Origin: Echinococcus granulosus
Lineage: Eukaryota; Platyhelminthes; Cestoda; Cyclophyllidea; Taeniidae
Assembly: GCF_000524195.1 (NCBI RefSeq)
Contig: NW_020170583.1
Span: forward strand, 1,736-65,735
DNA: 64,000 nt
Direction of reading: 5' to 3'
In this document: one piece after another, positions 49,752-61,900 of the stretch
Position numbering within the stretch: the first letter of the stretch is position 1
Layout of the letters: each line of letters opens with the position of its first letter
Notes under the pieces: generated by a model
What the model saw: only the letters and a program-made list of their open reading frames with translations
Told to the model about the DNA's origin: nothing
Databases searched by the model: none
Program-made: the position numbers and the translations under genes

Positions 49752-51510
49752 ACATAACTTTGAAGCAGTGGGTGCCTTTTATTCTACCTCTCGTGGAATA
49801 ACCATCTCGATCAATGCATATTCACTGAGGATACCGACATTTGCAATGCGTACAAGTTTGGCTGGAGCAGTCTCGCCTACGTTATTCTCGAAGCCCTCAG
49901 AAAATGAAGCAACCGAAGGAAGAAGACCATTAAGAGCGGATAAATTTGTCATCCTGACCTCCCCAATAACGCAGGGAGTGTTCAACCGTAAACATTTAAG
50001 TAGTCGTTCCGACTACTTCTACCCAAACGACAGTTGCCCAATCTTGTTTAGTACCTTTTAACGAAAATTAGGAAGAATCACAGTAGTTTTGCATAAAACT
50101 CTTGCAAAGCCTCAACTTACACCACTATTTTTTGTTTTACAAATTTATCTGCCACATTTCGCATTTTTTTAGCACGCAAATAGCATAAATGGTTAATTTT
50201 CATGTGCCCAATCGTACAGGAAGTCTTCTTCCCCTCAGATTTGATTATCATCATTGAAATAGTGAGTACTGCGGTACTCAAATTCATGAAACCCAAGGTC
50301 TGAATTATAGAGGCCAACAACAGTTCCATTAGAATATGGTGTTAATTCTGTTCTAAGCTGAGGGAAATTAGTCTTTCTCAAATTGCGCATTCCTGAAAGA
50401 TTCAGTTTACTACTTCCACAAAACTGTTCAAATAGTGTGCAATTTCTTAGCAAATTTTAATATCCAGAATCAGAGGTCTTACGGGCCGCTGACTTCGCCG
50501 CTTCTCCTTCTAAAGTATTTCATTTTTTTTAAGTTTTCTACTTTAATAGCATCCAATTTCCTTTACAAAGTTCCCTCTCAAAATAAAAACTCAGCTGAAC
50601 CGAAGTTTCACTTTGTCTACCTTAGTTGAGTCAGCTTCTCGAGCAACACTGACCGCATAACTTCTCTGGACTGAAAATATTTCCTTCTTCAAAGCCACCT
50701 CCAGAAGTCAACAATAAAACCCGGACATCTCTACTTCTCCCAGTCTTAGTATCTATCAGTCCCTTTTACCAAGAAATGGTGAAATACGGACAAAGGTAAG
50801 AGGACCAATGCAGCATCTTCCAGTTCATTTCATTTTGGAGAAGAATAGTCTTCTCACAGAGCTGTCCCATATTTTGAAGTCTTGAGTTGTCGCATAAGAA
50901 CAGAAATTGTTTCTTACCGACTTCCCACCCCCAAGTACCTTGACCGTATCTGAGATGGAAGGTTTGCCTGCCAACTTTTCAGTGGCATCGAGTCAATAGA
51001 TTTTAAGCATAGTCATTGATCGGGCTTCAACAGGTGAAGAGTTTCGTCTGCAGTAGATCATACATGCACATACATTGTGTGTAGTTTTTAGGAAATTTGA
51101 CATTTCGTGCCTTAATGCTGCAAGATAAAGCCGTAGTAAGTAAATAATTTCAGATTAACCAATGCTGAGTACCTTAACAAACTCGAAAGCTCGTCAGCTG
51201 CTGTCAATCAGAAGTCCGCAGTTCAACTAATATTCCTCTCTAAATGTGATATCCATTTCTTGGCTCTGCAATTTGTGAATGCGTGAACCTAATCTTCCAC
51301 TATTACAGAAGCCTAACGATACTGAAAGCTCCCTCTTGGCCGTCTACCGTTTCTTATCTCAAATCATTTAAGTAAAACATTTTTATCAACCGGTCCATTT
51401 TTAGGTAATCTACTTCAGCCATTGAAACATGATTTTTAGTTTGTGCCCCGCTAAAGACGATGATTGCCACAGCCTAGAAGGTTTATTACCCTCACTTTTG
51501 CTAAGGTCGG

Positions 51511-52035
51511 ATGAAGCCTATCAATAAACCTTCTGTCCATCATCTTGAGCACCTTCCCCATTTGAATATCCCTTATATGTGGAATAGCTACGGAGTTAAA
51601 GTATTAGAGGTCATTTTCAGGAAGAAATTAACCTTGACGTTTCGAGATCCACGTGAACACAACTTTGACAATTTATATCAAACATGCAGAGGACCACATA
51701 AACGGAGCTCTTCGAATGAAGTGAGGCGGTGCCCTCAGTTGAGAACGAATGCCTCATTTTTCACATCCTACCTCATTCACCATGTGTTACCATCACTAAA
51801 CCGTTGAATTCTCACACGCAAAATCCAACATGGTTATTTCATAATGCCCATATACGGCAAACTTCTATTTACTGTGTCAGATGTTACGTTTCAGTGCCGC
51901 CTAAATGAGGCAACATCAATCAACCCCTCAGATAAAAAGTGTTTGTGTGACCTGACTCTGAAGAGAAGTCTATCACTACGGATAAAAGAACACATTTCCA
52001 AATATAATTATGCAATAATCGAAACAAAGTCTTGA
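51511..52035 (+). other. Two consecutive open frames of unknown origin
   Basis: Frames of 98 codons (51511-51807) and 63 codons (51844-52035) lie close together on the + strand and end just before the satellite-like array. The first contains a FRKKLTLTFRDPREHNFDN stretch and starts with an ATG. Reverse-transcriptase or transposon origin is possible but no catalytic motif is visible. They could also be chance frames. Confidence 0.22.
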
Positions 52036-52084
52036 CATTTACGACAAGAAGAATTGCACTTTCTCCCACTTGTGAAATTGAGCA

Positions 52085-54290
52085 GGTATACATCTCTTTA
52101 TAAATGCAAAGTTTTGTGCTGATTCCAAAAGTTGTTAAACTAACCGCACATATTTATGATTGCATGATTTTCAAATTTCTAAACATGTGAGGGTGTTATT
52201 ATCTGCATGTATTCTGGATTTGTTAAATTAAATACAAATATCTGCATATAAAATAGTTAATTATCTGGGTCTTACATTTGCGAAATTGTATAAATATTTA
52301 GCTATAAATGTGCAAATATTTGCATGAAATCCTAAAAGCGAGCATATGCATATACGCATATATGCTCACCTGCAAAAGTGCTAAATATACCTGCACATGT
52401 ACACCTGTGTATATTTTAATGTACGAGCAAATTCACAAAACTTAAAGGACACACAATCACTCACACACACAAATATAGAACAATTTTACAAATATAAGTA
52501 CATGGAGTCATTTACACCTTTGCGTGCATAAACATATACTCGGTTTAACAAATTTAAACTACTAAAGCAACTTCACGCCTCTAGATGTATATGTGTGGTA
52601 AATTTCACAGATTTAATCTGCATGCAACCTATAACAATTTTGCTTGCATAAATATGCTTAATTTTACAAGTTAATTCTTTACTCTTAAAAATACAAATCG
52701 AATTCACGAATCCACACAAATATGGACATATTTCTGTGTTTGCGTAATTTCACAAAATTTGAAAATCATGCAACCACTTACAGTTATATATGCATATATG
52801 TATGGTTTATATCACAAATTCAAATACACACAATCTTTTCACCTTTACAGATATACAGATGCTTAATATCACAAACTCCATATGTATGTAATTATTTGCA
52901 CCTGCACAGATATAAATTTATGACAAATTTCTCAAATTTGAGATGCATGGGTCCATTCATAAATTTGAATTCCTCGGAATGTTTTGCACACTTATAGGGA
53001 TATAAGTAGGCTTGATGTTACAAAAACGAAACAGATGCACACAATTTTAGAAATACATATGAATGCACAGATTTACAAATTTACAATACATAGGATAGCT
53101 TACATGGCACAGCTAAATACATGCCAAATTTGACATCTTCGAAATACATTCAAATATTCATACTTAGAAATTAGTAGTTACAATCAATTGCAAAGATTCA
53201 AAGTGTATAGAATATACATATATATACATATATATTCCGTACATAGAATATGCGGAATACACCTGCACATTCACACCTATACGCATGTATATATAAACAT
53301 GAACTTTAAAAAAAGCCTGAAGACACGCAACCGTTCACATACATATATTTGCGTGCTTAATTACACAAATCCCTAATAAATACGGCTATCCACTTAGATA
53401 ATACCTAATATTTATGGTCGATTTCGCATAATTAAAATGCACAAACCATTCAGACCTATATGTCTATGCTCTTTTGAGCAAATACAAACCATATCCATAT
53501 ATTCCTTTACAACTTTATAACAATGTATGCGCCTAACTTTGCAAAATCGAAAGAAATGCAATCCTTCAAACCCAGTTGCGTATAACTGATTGAAGGAAAT
53601 TAATTAATACCCACAGAATGTATAGATTTTCACTTTTGGAATGTGTGCTATTGTACTTCTACATACTCATATCTATGCTCGATTTCACAATTTGATTCCC
53701 ATGCGATCATATGCACTGGTAAATGTATACCATATTTCACAATTTTAAAATAGTGCAACCATTTAAACCCACACTAGTACAGGTTTAAATCAGTTTGACG
53801 CAGTTAAAATGTGTAAAATCATTCACACCTACGTGCATATATAAGCACAATCTCAGAAACTGGATATATGCAATTATTCACGCCACTGTACATACGAACA
53901 ATTTTTCATAATCGTTCACACCTGTATGTATATGTGCCAAATTTGGCAAAAAAACACTTGAAATTTAGAAATAAGCCTAAATTCACAAATTTGAGATTTA
54001 TGAAGTCATTTAAAATTATATATAAGTGGAAAAATTCACAAATTTATAATACACACAGTTACAATTTTATAGGCATGTATCTGTAAGTTTAGTTATACAA
54101 ATGCACAATGCATATATTCCTTTGCAGTTTTACAGGTACATTCATGTGCTTAAACTCTCAAAATTTGAAATACACAATGTAATTTACTTTTACGTACAAG
54201 CATAGTCTCAATTTCTAAAATTTAAAATCATGCAAACCATCACATATCTATGGAGATGTATTTATAATCAGTTGTGCACAATCTTCATGC
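52085..54290. repeat. Degenerate AT-rich tandem array, period about 55-60 bp
   Basis: About 2.2 kb of strongly diverged units. Each contains variants of ATTCACACCTATATGTATATGC followed by AATTTCACAAATTTGAAATGCA. The clearest neighbours lie 59 nt apart (ACCTTTACAG at 52841 and ACCTGCACAG at 52900) and 55 nt apart (ATTCACACC at 53821 and ATTCACGCC at 53876). Units carry many indels, so this is an old satellite. Runs of short frames here, rich in Tyr, His, Ile and Cys, are artefacts of the repeat. Confidence 0.75.
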
Positions 54291-57200
54291 ATAAAACCAC
54301 TTACGTTCTTTAAGAATCTGATTGACACGTGACGATAAGACAATCTATGCAGATTTGGATACACCTCATGATAAATCCCGAGTGATGAAAATGAATTTAG
54401 ACAAAACAAGAAATTAAACTAAGTAATGGCAGTAGAATTAAAGTCCCTTAAATTATATTCCTTCAACGTACCTTTAAGAAAATCTTTACTGGAATTTTGC
54501 AGAAGAACTAGATAGATATAGCCTAACCTAAGAACAAATATACAAAAATAAACAAGCTTGAAAGTATATGCATATTATTTCACGAATGCAATTCACCCAT
54601 AAAATAAATCGCAGCATACAAACATATGTATAGGGATGTAGCACCCCGAGACTTTCTGGAAGACGGAAGAACACATTATGGCTCGAGCAGACTATACATA
54701 TTTGACATGGAAATGGATTGAAGGGCCAGTCTAACCGGCAAAATGACAATCTTGGAGCATTTAGGTAGGTCCTTTACCAAAACCGATGCTTAAACAAGCA
54801 ACCAGCGTATTGTAAGGCTCCTCTCCTCATTTACGCGTGGTTCTTGGTGCTCCCCTTGATCAACCTTCCGCTTAAGCCATCACTACATGATCAATGGTGA
54901 ACAAAGACACCCACGAGCCAACCGTGTCAATCGTCGAATTTCCATGCAACCAAGGAGATCCTTAACGGCAAAGTGACTAACCCTTCTTGCGAATTTTACT
55001 AGTTATGGAGTTCAATCTTATTTAGGAATTTGGTTTAAGGATTGGGGAAAAAAACCTAGCCTTCGCACTTGTTCATAGCTAGTTGTAGGAAAACAGGACT
55101 AAGAGTAAAACAATGCAACAAAGGATGGGATTTAACGTAGTTCCATGGGAATAAGATTGCGCTTCTATTCCATTTTCTTAGGTTGCTTTCACTTCAGAGC
55201 TAGCCAGCCATATCTATCTGGGTTTTATTCAGCTAATAAAGAAGTGGGAGATATACTGTGTATCCATATCATTGATAACTGCATACGGATATAATGGACA
55301 GATACGTAATGAATTTTTTTTGGATACTTTATGGTTAATATTGCTTTTGTTGGTAATGGTCTTGTTGCGGAAAACGGGACAGGGCATTTGCCGAAAGCGG
55401 ACCACAATGTCAGCCCTTTTGTGAGGGATCATAACTACTTATTCCATCCACAGTATATGCACTTTCTTTGTCCCACTAAGTCCCACCACCTAGCAGCAGA
55501 GATAAATTTAATTCCTTTAAGATTTAAACTGATCCCAACCTCCACCGATGCGGTCCTCCGAGACTTCCTCGAGGACGAAGATAGACGCAATACTCAGGCA
55601 GAGTACATGAATTGGAAGTTCAGTATGTCTGCGGCTAGTGGCAAAGGCACAATGGAGGAGCACCCAAGCGGCCCCCTTGCTGAAATCAGGCGTTAAATAA
55701 ACGGCCGAATTATTTCGTGTCCTATTTAAATAAAAGAAAATGTGCTTACAAACACAAATATGAAGTACATCCACTTAAACGTACGTATTCTGAGTGATGA
55801 AAGTCATTCCAGCAACGAATAACCTCTTTCGGTCTATCACAACAAAATACGTCCCCACAAAGATGCATCTTCGGAAGGTCTTGAGGACGAGGTTCGCATA
55901 ATAAGGATAAAACACCACAAAAATATAACTTATAGATACCGGCCATAGGGGTAGCACGATGATCGGCACTAAAAAAGACAAGGAACTGTATAATACATCA
56001 TCGTCTGCGTGTACCTTTTGAGACAGAAGCGGTCAAAGACTACGGGCCGCCTAGTTGAGCGAACGTTAATAGATCCTAAGCAGAAATCAACTCTAAATCC
56101 AAGTAACCTTGATCTTTTAGCCAATACAATATGTGCTCAGCAAGCCAAGGGAGTGAAGTCAAAGGCGGAAGAGAGGAGCACTAAGCCTGCTGCACCGCCT
56201 TGGTTGACAGGACGTCCGTACAGGAGTTAGCCAAGATTAAGGGCGGGTTACTGGATTTGTTACGCCACCAGGTGGTAGGGCAGTTAGGACTGCCAGAGGC
56301 AAGGGCTGGTCTTCCAATGGTTGACATTGGTTTCCTAGTATTAGCGGACTTAAACTGCATCCATATGTGATAGTGGATAGGCAGGTATCGAAAAATGGGA
56401 GAGCTAAATGAGGATGTCAGGTTCCAGGCTACTTGGCAGTCAGCAAAAGTTAGTCGTCTGGGAGACCCATCGGAATTGTTTTTTTTAGGAAGTACGTTTA
56501 CTTCCTCTGCCCACATTCACCCTACATCCCAACGGTCTTCGTCCTGGTGCCAAGAGCATCAAGACTTTGCATCCTTTTTATTAGATACTAACCAATTTCT
56601 GCCTCCAAAAGTACCATTGACAAAGTCATTGCAACATTTTTTGACTCAAGAGTGGTCGCTGTTCTCTCATTCATGTCTAAGAGGGTTTGGAGCAGCTGAC
56701 CTAGGGGAACTGGTGAAAGTCTATCAAGCAAATCTACGCACGCATGCACCCAATTGACAGTTTTTGAGGTAAAGCAACCAACTGCGGGAGTCCGTCGATG
56801 ATCAATCCAATGGTTATCTAGAGTACCACTTGCGGCTGGGCACCTTCAAGTGCGTGACGGTCCATCACACTGCTCTAGCCGCTGCCAGTGCCCTTTGTGG
56901 CCAATCGAAACACTTCAGAGTGCCACGGTCTATGCCACTGTATATGCATTTGCGGCATACCTTCTACCAAGGCGTACTGCATCCAGATTAAGACTGGACT
57001 TGACCTACTTCCACTCCACTGTTTTCATCGGCTATGTTCGAACCAGGTGACAATCAAACCAAATGCTATCAGGGACAATTATAAACACAGCATTCAAAGA
57101 AGTCATCGACATTCTCTTTAACCTTCCACCTCTGGCTTCGAAGTTGCCAGATAGCGAGTGACCTTTTACGCATGCGGCCTGGGGCTATATTACTACTCCG

Positions 57201-58706
57201 TGAAACTGGACTTAACCACTCTTGCTTATTTTCTGAGCTAATGCGCAAATATAAATTACTGCTAGACTACCATCTCTGTATCAGATGTTGTTTTACAGAA
57301 GACTTTGGCCAAGATGACGCTCTGTTGCTCCTAATTAGCAGATATCTAGAGAAAAAAGCATAGCTTATGCTTGTTCATTGGTTGGGCGAAAAGGATGTTG
57401 GTTTGTCTATCCTGTGTCCAAAAGCAACCACCTGGAGGGCGAGCTCACATGGCATACTAACTGTAATGTCGATTCCCGGAATTTTCGCCTATAAGTTTTT
57501 CTCCAGTTTTTGTGGTTAGTACATTTACAACCCCCATCCCAATGGCTAGTTTGAGGGCTGCTTAATCCCATTCACTAGGCATAACTTCTCCCCATTTACC
57601 AAGTCACTTAGCCTTGCCCTCCTTTTATCTCACCGCCTCGAAGGAGCCAGTCGGTTGACAATTTGGGCCTGCTAAAATGTTTTGATGTAATTGGGTGTCA
57701 TAAGTGTAGGGATGACTTTCTGATCACTCACTTGAAGGCAACGATGATGAGTAGAGCAACACCACGAAATGGAATTATGTGAGTGCTCAAAGGGTATCGT
57801 ACCTGTTTTGCAGGTGTGCAACTGTTCAATTTTCCTAGCTGAAACACAACTTACAAATCAGTAACATATGCTCCCTACCGATTGTTTTATAATTACTGAT
57901 TGCACCGAGTTCGCGCTCAAAGAAAGCTGTATGGAAGGTCGTGGCATTCCTTATAAATATTAGTGACATCTAGCGTCACATATGAATAAGGCAGCCTAGA
58001 TATAGGTGTGGTGGTTGACTAGCACCCAAGATGGAACATTAAGACAAATTCCTTACATGGTAACACTGGAAGTCCAAAAAAACTGCCTGTGTTTTGCTCA
58101 AACCCTTTGAATTAAAATTCATCCAAAATTAACTTGTCAAGTGACTCATTCAGTAACTTACCAAGTCTGATCCTAGACCTGTACCCAACTCACCAAACCA
58201 ATGCACAAACATGTGGCACTGGAACATACAATGTAACAAGATCACTCGCACCAATGTTCAATGCTAACTAAAATGCCTTTAAATGGATGCAAAAAATGCA
58301 AAAATCACGTCTGAAAAAAGGGAGAGATTTAAAATTTTGCTACTATAGAAGTCAACAACGGCTGAACCACAAGTCATATCATTGTTAGGTGAAGTCAGGG
58401 AACCCACCCCATTGATGCGTAAAATATTTCCGCTGCCTTAGAAATGAAACGCCTCAGCAGTAGAAAACGTGACAAAAGCTTCGGGGGCTGCTGGATATCC
58501 CCTCACGATGGCGATGGCGCAGAAGCAAATAAAGAAGTTTTGAATATGCTTCTATTCCATCTAGAAGAATTGTTGTAAATAACCAACAGAATGCCAGTTT
58601 TGTCGTCGCTAAAAGCCGCTACTTCTCCGCAAATAGACGATATAGTAGTTATATCTACCTAAACATGCCCTAGAATGCTGGAAAGGTAAAGTAACTGATT
58701 TCAAAT
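54291..58706. other. AT-rich region with scattered open frames
   Basis: No gene could be supported. A frame at 55331-55696 ends beside an AATAAA (55696-55701), with a second at 55729-55734. Frames at 56395-56757 and 56850-57363 switch phase repeatedly and contain stops, as expected of an eroded coding sequence. A stop-free run reading AFKEVIDILFNLPPLASKL lies at about 57085-57160. None is recognised. Confidence 0.4.
55331..55696 (+). other. Open frame of 121 codons with adjacent AATAAA, possible last exon
   Basis: The C-terminal part (AVLRDFLEDEDRRNTQAEY and onward) is charged and plausible as protein. The stop overlaps an AATAAA and another lies 33 nt further. The N-terminal part looks less convincing, so a splice acceptor inside the frame is likely if it is real. 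No family was recognised. Confidence 0.25.
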
Positions 58707-58964
58707 CTAGCATGATGGTGCTTTCCAAGCCAGAGGATGAGGACGCGCATTTAGGACAGCCTTCATTTCCTGCGGTGTGGTATTTACAAATGAAATGCCT
58801 CGTGGTCTTCCACTCTCGCCTTCTGGAATCATATCCAAACCTGTAACGTTGCCGTAGCGAGAGCAGTACGCCGTCAAGGCGTGACGCGAGTTTGAAGACT
58901 TCGGGTAACCAAGGAATAGGCGCAACTCATTTACTTCTAGCCTTATCGCAGGAACCTTTACCAC
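58707..58964 (-). pseudogene. RRM-domain fragment, hnRNP/Musashi-like
   Basis: An 85-codon frame on the - strand encodes nearly a whole RNA-recognition motif. The RNP2-like LRLFLGYP is followed about 40 residues later by the RNP1-like GRPRGISFV, and the domain ends in KAVLNARPHPL, a tail typical of hnRNP A, DAZAP and Musashi-type RRMs. RNP1 keeps Arg-Gly and Phe-Val but has Ile for the first aromatic. The frame stops directly after the domain and no second RRM or Gly-rich tail follows. No flanking exon was found. It may be an eroded copy or one exon of a live gene. It is called a fragment with moderate confidence and pseudogene status is inference. Confidence 0.5.
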
Positions 58965-61900
58965 TGTCCCAATTCCGCATTCTCATCCTCTTCATTCCTG
59001 AAAGAAATACGTTTCCACTGCATCTACAAATAGTCAAAAGCCCTCACTGCTTCCCATATTTCAGGTCTCACGTATCTTCCCTCAGTACTCAACCCGCAAA
59101 ACCCTTCTACATCACACTTCAGTGAACAGAAATGTTCATTGCCTAAACTTACTCTTAACCTGGTTGAATTGTAAAACTACTTAGCATCCTCTGACATAAA
59201 AAAGCCCCTGACGTTTGCTTTTGTTTCGCTTCTACGACTCCCCCCCTGTCCTCTGTTTCTTCGTCATTTTTAGCCTAATTCCATAAAAACACTATCCACG
59301 CATACCCAGGTAGAGATGAGAGCACACAAAAAATTTAAAAAAGGGTAAAGCAGACTCGCAGTGGAGATTTCTCAAATTCTTAATTCGGATAAGACATAGA
59401 TATGCTTTTTCATTTTAAACTTGAAGTATATCACATGGAGACAACCCTCGATGAAGTCTTGGCATCTGGTCCAAACGTGAGAGAAGTGTGCCTCCTCCCA
59501 GACGGTCACGAGGCCAAGGCTACTCGAATCGTCATTATTACAGCCCTGTGCAACAAGACACTCCATGAAGTTGCCGAGCAGGGCACAGGGTTATCTAGAC
59601 TGAATTTTCTTGGGGTTCAGTCACAACCCGCCCATGCATAGTTTTACCCGAGACGTCATTATCCTGGCGATGGACGAGGTAAAGTTTTTGCTTCAGCCTG
59701 CACACAAAAAAGCCTCAAATACCCCATAGTCTATGTCTATCCTGGCCTATCTGCCGCTTCCATCGCCTAAGGAAAAGAGGAGACCAAATCCACCTTACTA
59801 ATACCAAAGATTTCTGTTTTTACTTAATAATATGATGCTAGGGCGTTATAAACGTCATGTCACACCTTTGTCACAGAGATGCGAGGCATGGGAGTTGTGT
59901 GGAAGACACTACCTCATCACATACGGCAATAATAAGCACATTCGAATGTTTGACAACCTAACCAAGGACAGAATCAGGTGGTAGTTATATGTAGCTCACT
60001 CTTACCAACAGAGTTTGGTGCCTAAACAGTAAAATACAACAATTTCTTGGGCCTCACAAATCGTCCCCAGTGCGAGATTGAAATCAGGACGACATAACCT
60101 CCGTAAGGACTGTCCACTTTGACCTTCTCTTTTACTTTATCATCGTATATGCGCATACACACTCCCGTTCGCGTTTGGTAAATGAATCTATCAGATAGAT
60201 CCGTCCGTGTCAAGGGCGGCGGTGGAAATTTTCCCGCCATGTTTGTCAATGTCTTGGCATCTGCAAGGTGTCTTTCCAGCAATTTCCGCGTCATCATCGA
60301 TTCTTGCACAAGTAGGAATCTATGGGTTGCGAGAGGGAAAAAGATTAGGACGAACGGGGAAAACTGGGAGGATTAGCCAGGGCATCTCGCAGTGTTCAGT
60401 CCGTCATCCATCGACAAACACTTTTACCCATTTCAGTGCCATGTCATTTTTTGCCTAGCCCATCTTGATCGAAAGCTTCATGGTATGATTGACCGATTCT
60501 TCTATAAACTTTAAATCATTTTTATCCTCTGCCTTCACTTTTGCGTGGTGATATCTAACGTTTTACTTGTAGATGCACGCATCTTAAACACAGCATTCTC
60601 TATGGCATCAGTATTCCCGCAGCTTGTGCACTCTTCCATCTCTATAGTTGAAGTTTTTAAGTCCTTTTACAGATCCAGGGGAAAATTTGAATTCGTTTTG
60701 TGGCGAGGCGACAGGGTACTCAACTTTACGTGTAGAGCCAAGCTGTGCTTTGTGTAGGAAAGTAAAGAGGCAAGAAAGGCATGGAGGTGGGCAAATCCCC
60801 TTATTCACAGCTACATGTGACATGATTTAACACCTTAACACTCTACGAAAGCTGAGGTGATGGGTGACACATACGTTTTATGTTTTATGTTCTTGATCCG
60901 TAGTCATTTACACTTCTTCAAATTTTATGAACGCTTAAAGCGGCCAAACCGGCAGTACAAGTGTAAATATGAAAGCACTCAATATGATAACTACACGAGG
61001 CATTCACATGCCTTCCGTGAATATACTAAACTAATGCAGGTGCCTGCCCAATCTAAGCAACCAGTCATAGATGCTTCATGATTTTGTGCTCAGGTAAACT
61101 TTTACAAGTTACGAGGCAAATGAACAAATTGCATTACATTGTCGCGCACACAAATCAAGTGATGTTAGTGTTGACAAAGGACCAACAGTCTGGGCCGGCT
61201 TTGCCTCCGACAGGTGGTACAACAATGGAAGGGCGTGGAATTTCTGCGAATACCTTTTCCTTCAATAATAGCTTCTACAAGCTTTCTTCTATTTTTCACA
61301 ATCTGCTTCTGCGTTCACTCCTACTCACACTGCAAGGAGAGCAGACCGAGCTTCACCCCAATACCATGGCCCACATGGAAGTGGATGCAAAGTGCTGCCG
61401 CCAGCCCAGCATGTGACAGAAGCCAATAATGAAAGTAGAAGGCGTCTTTGCATGGCAGACTATAGAGCTCGTTCATCCTTTTCACTAAAACGCTAATACA
61501 ATTACAATTTCTTCGGTTTGGCTACACTTTATTGTTAGACTACAAATCTGGGAAGACTGCGAACCTGGCTAAGCTATTGGATATTACATTACACAATTCT
61601 TTCACCCATGCCTACCGCTTACATCAACCATCGCGACACTGAATTATTCCCATATTTATGTTCCAAACGGTTATTCTGGCTCTAAAATTCCACCTTCCAT
61701 ACACAAAGATATTTAAATATATTTATACAAATACATAGTTATGTATAATACATATTTATATATGGTATTCTATTGCAAAACAAAACAATAATGGCTTTGT
61801 TTACGCACTACAAATGCAAGATTTTGTCTTTTTACATAAGGATGGCCTATTACACTTAAAAATACATGACTTTTGCACCAGCGGCAAGTCATAATTAGGG

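Larger units (their letters stand above)
44694..52084. other. AT-rich gene-poor region
   Basis: Mostly non-coding in appearance. Short coding-like islands stand out against the AT-rich background at about 45163-45360, 46611-46800, 48206-48368, 49590-49751 and 51511-52035. None has enough splice context or recognisable motif to be called a gene. No RNA gene or intact transposon was recognised. Confidence 0.5.

Noticed and set aside
52722..54086. Plus-strand frames inside the satellite array
   Set aside because: They are translations of degenerate repeat units, with a repetitive Tyr/His/Ile/Cys composition.
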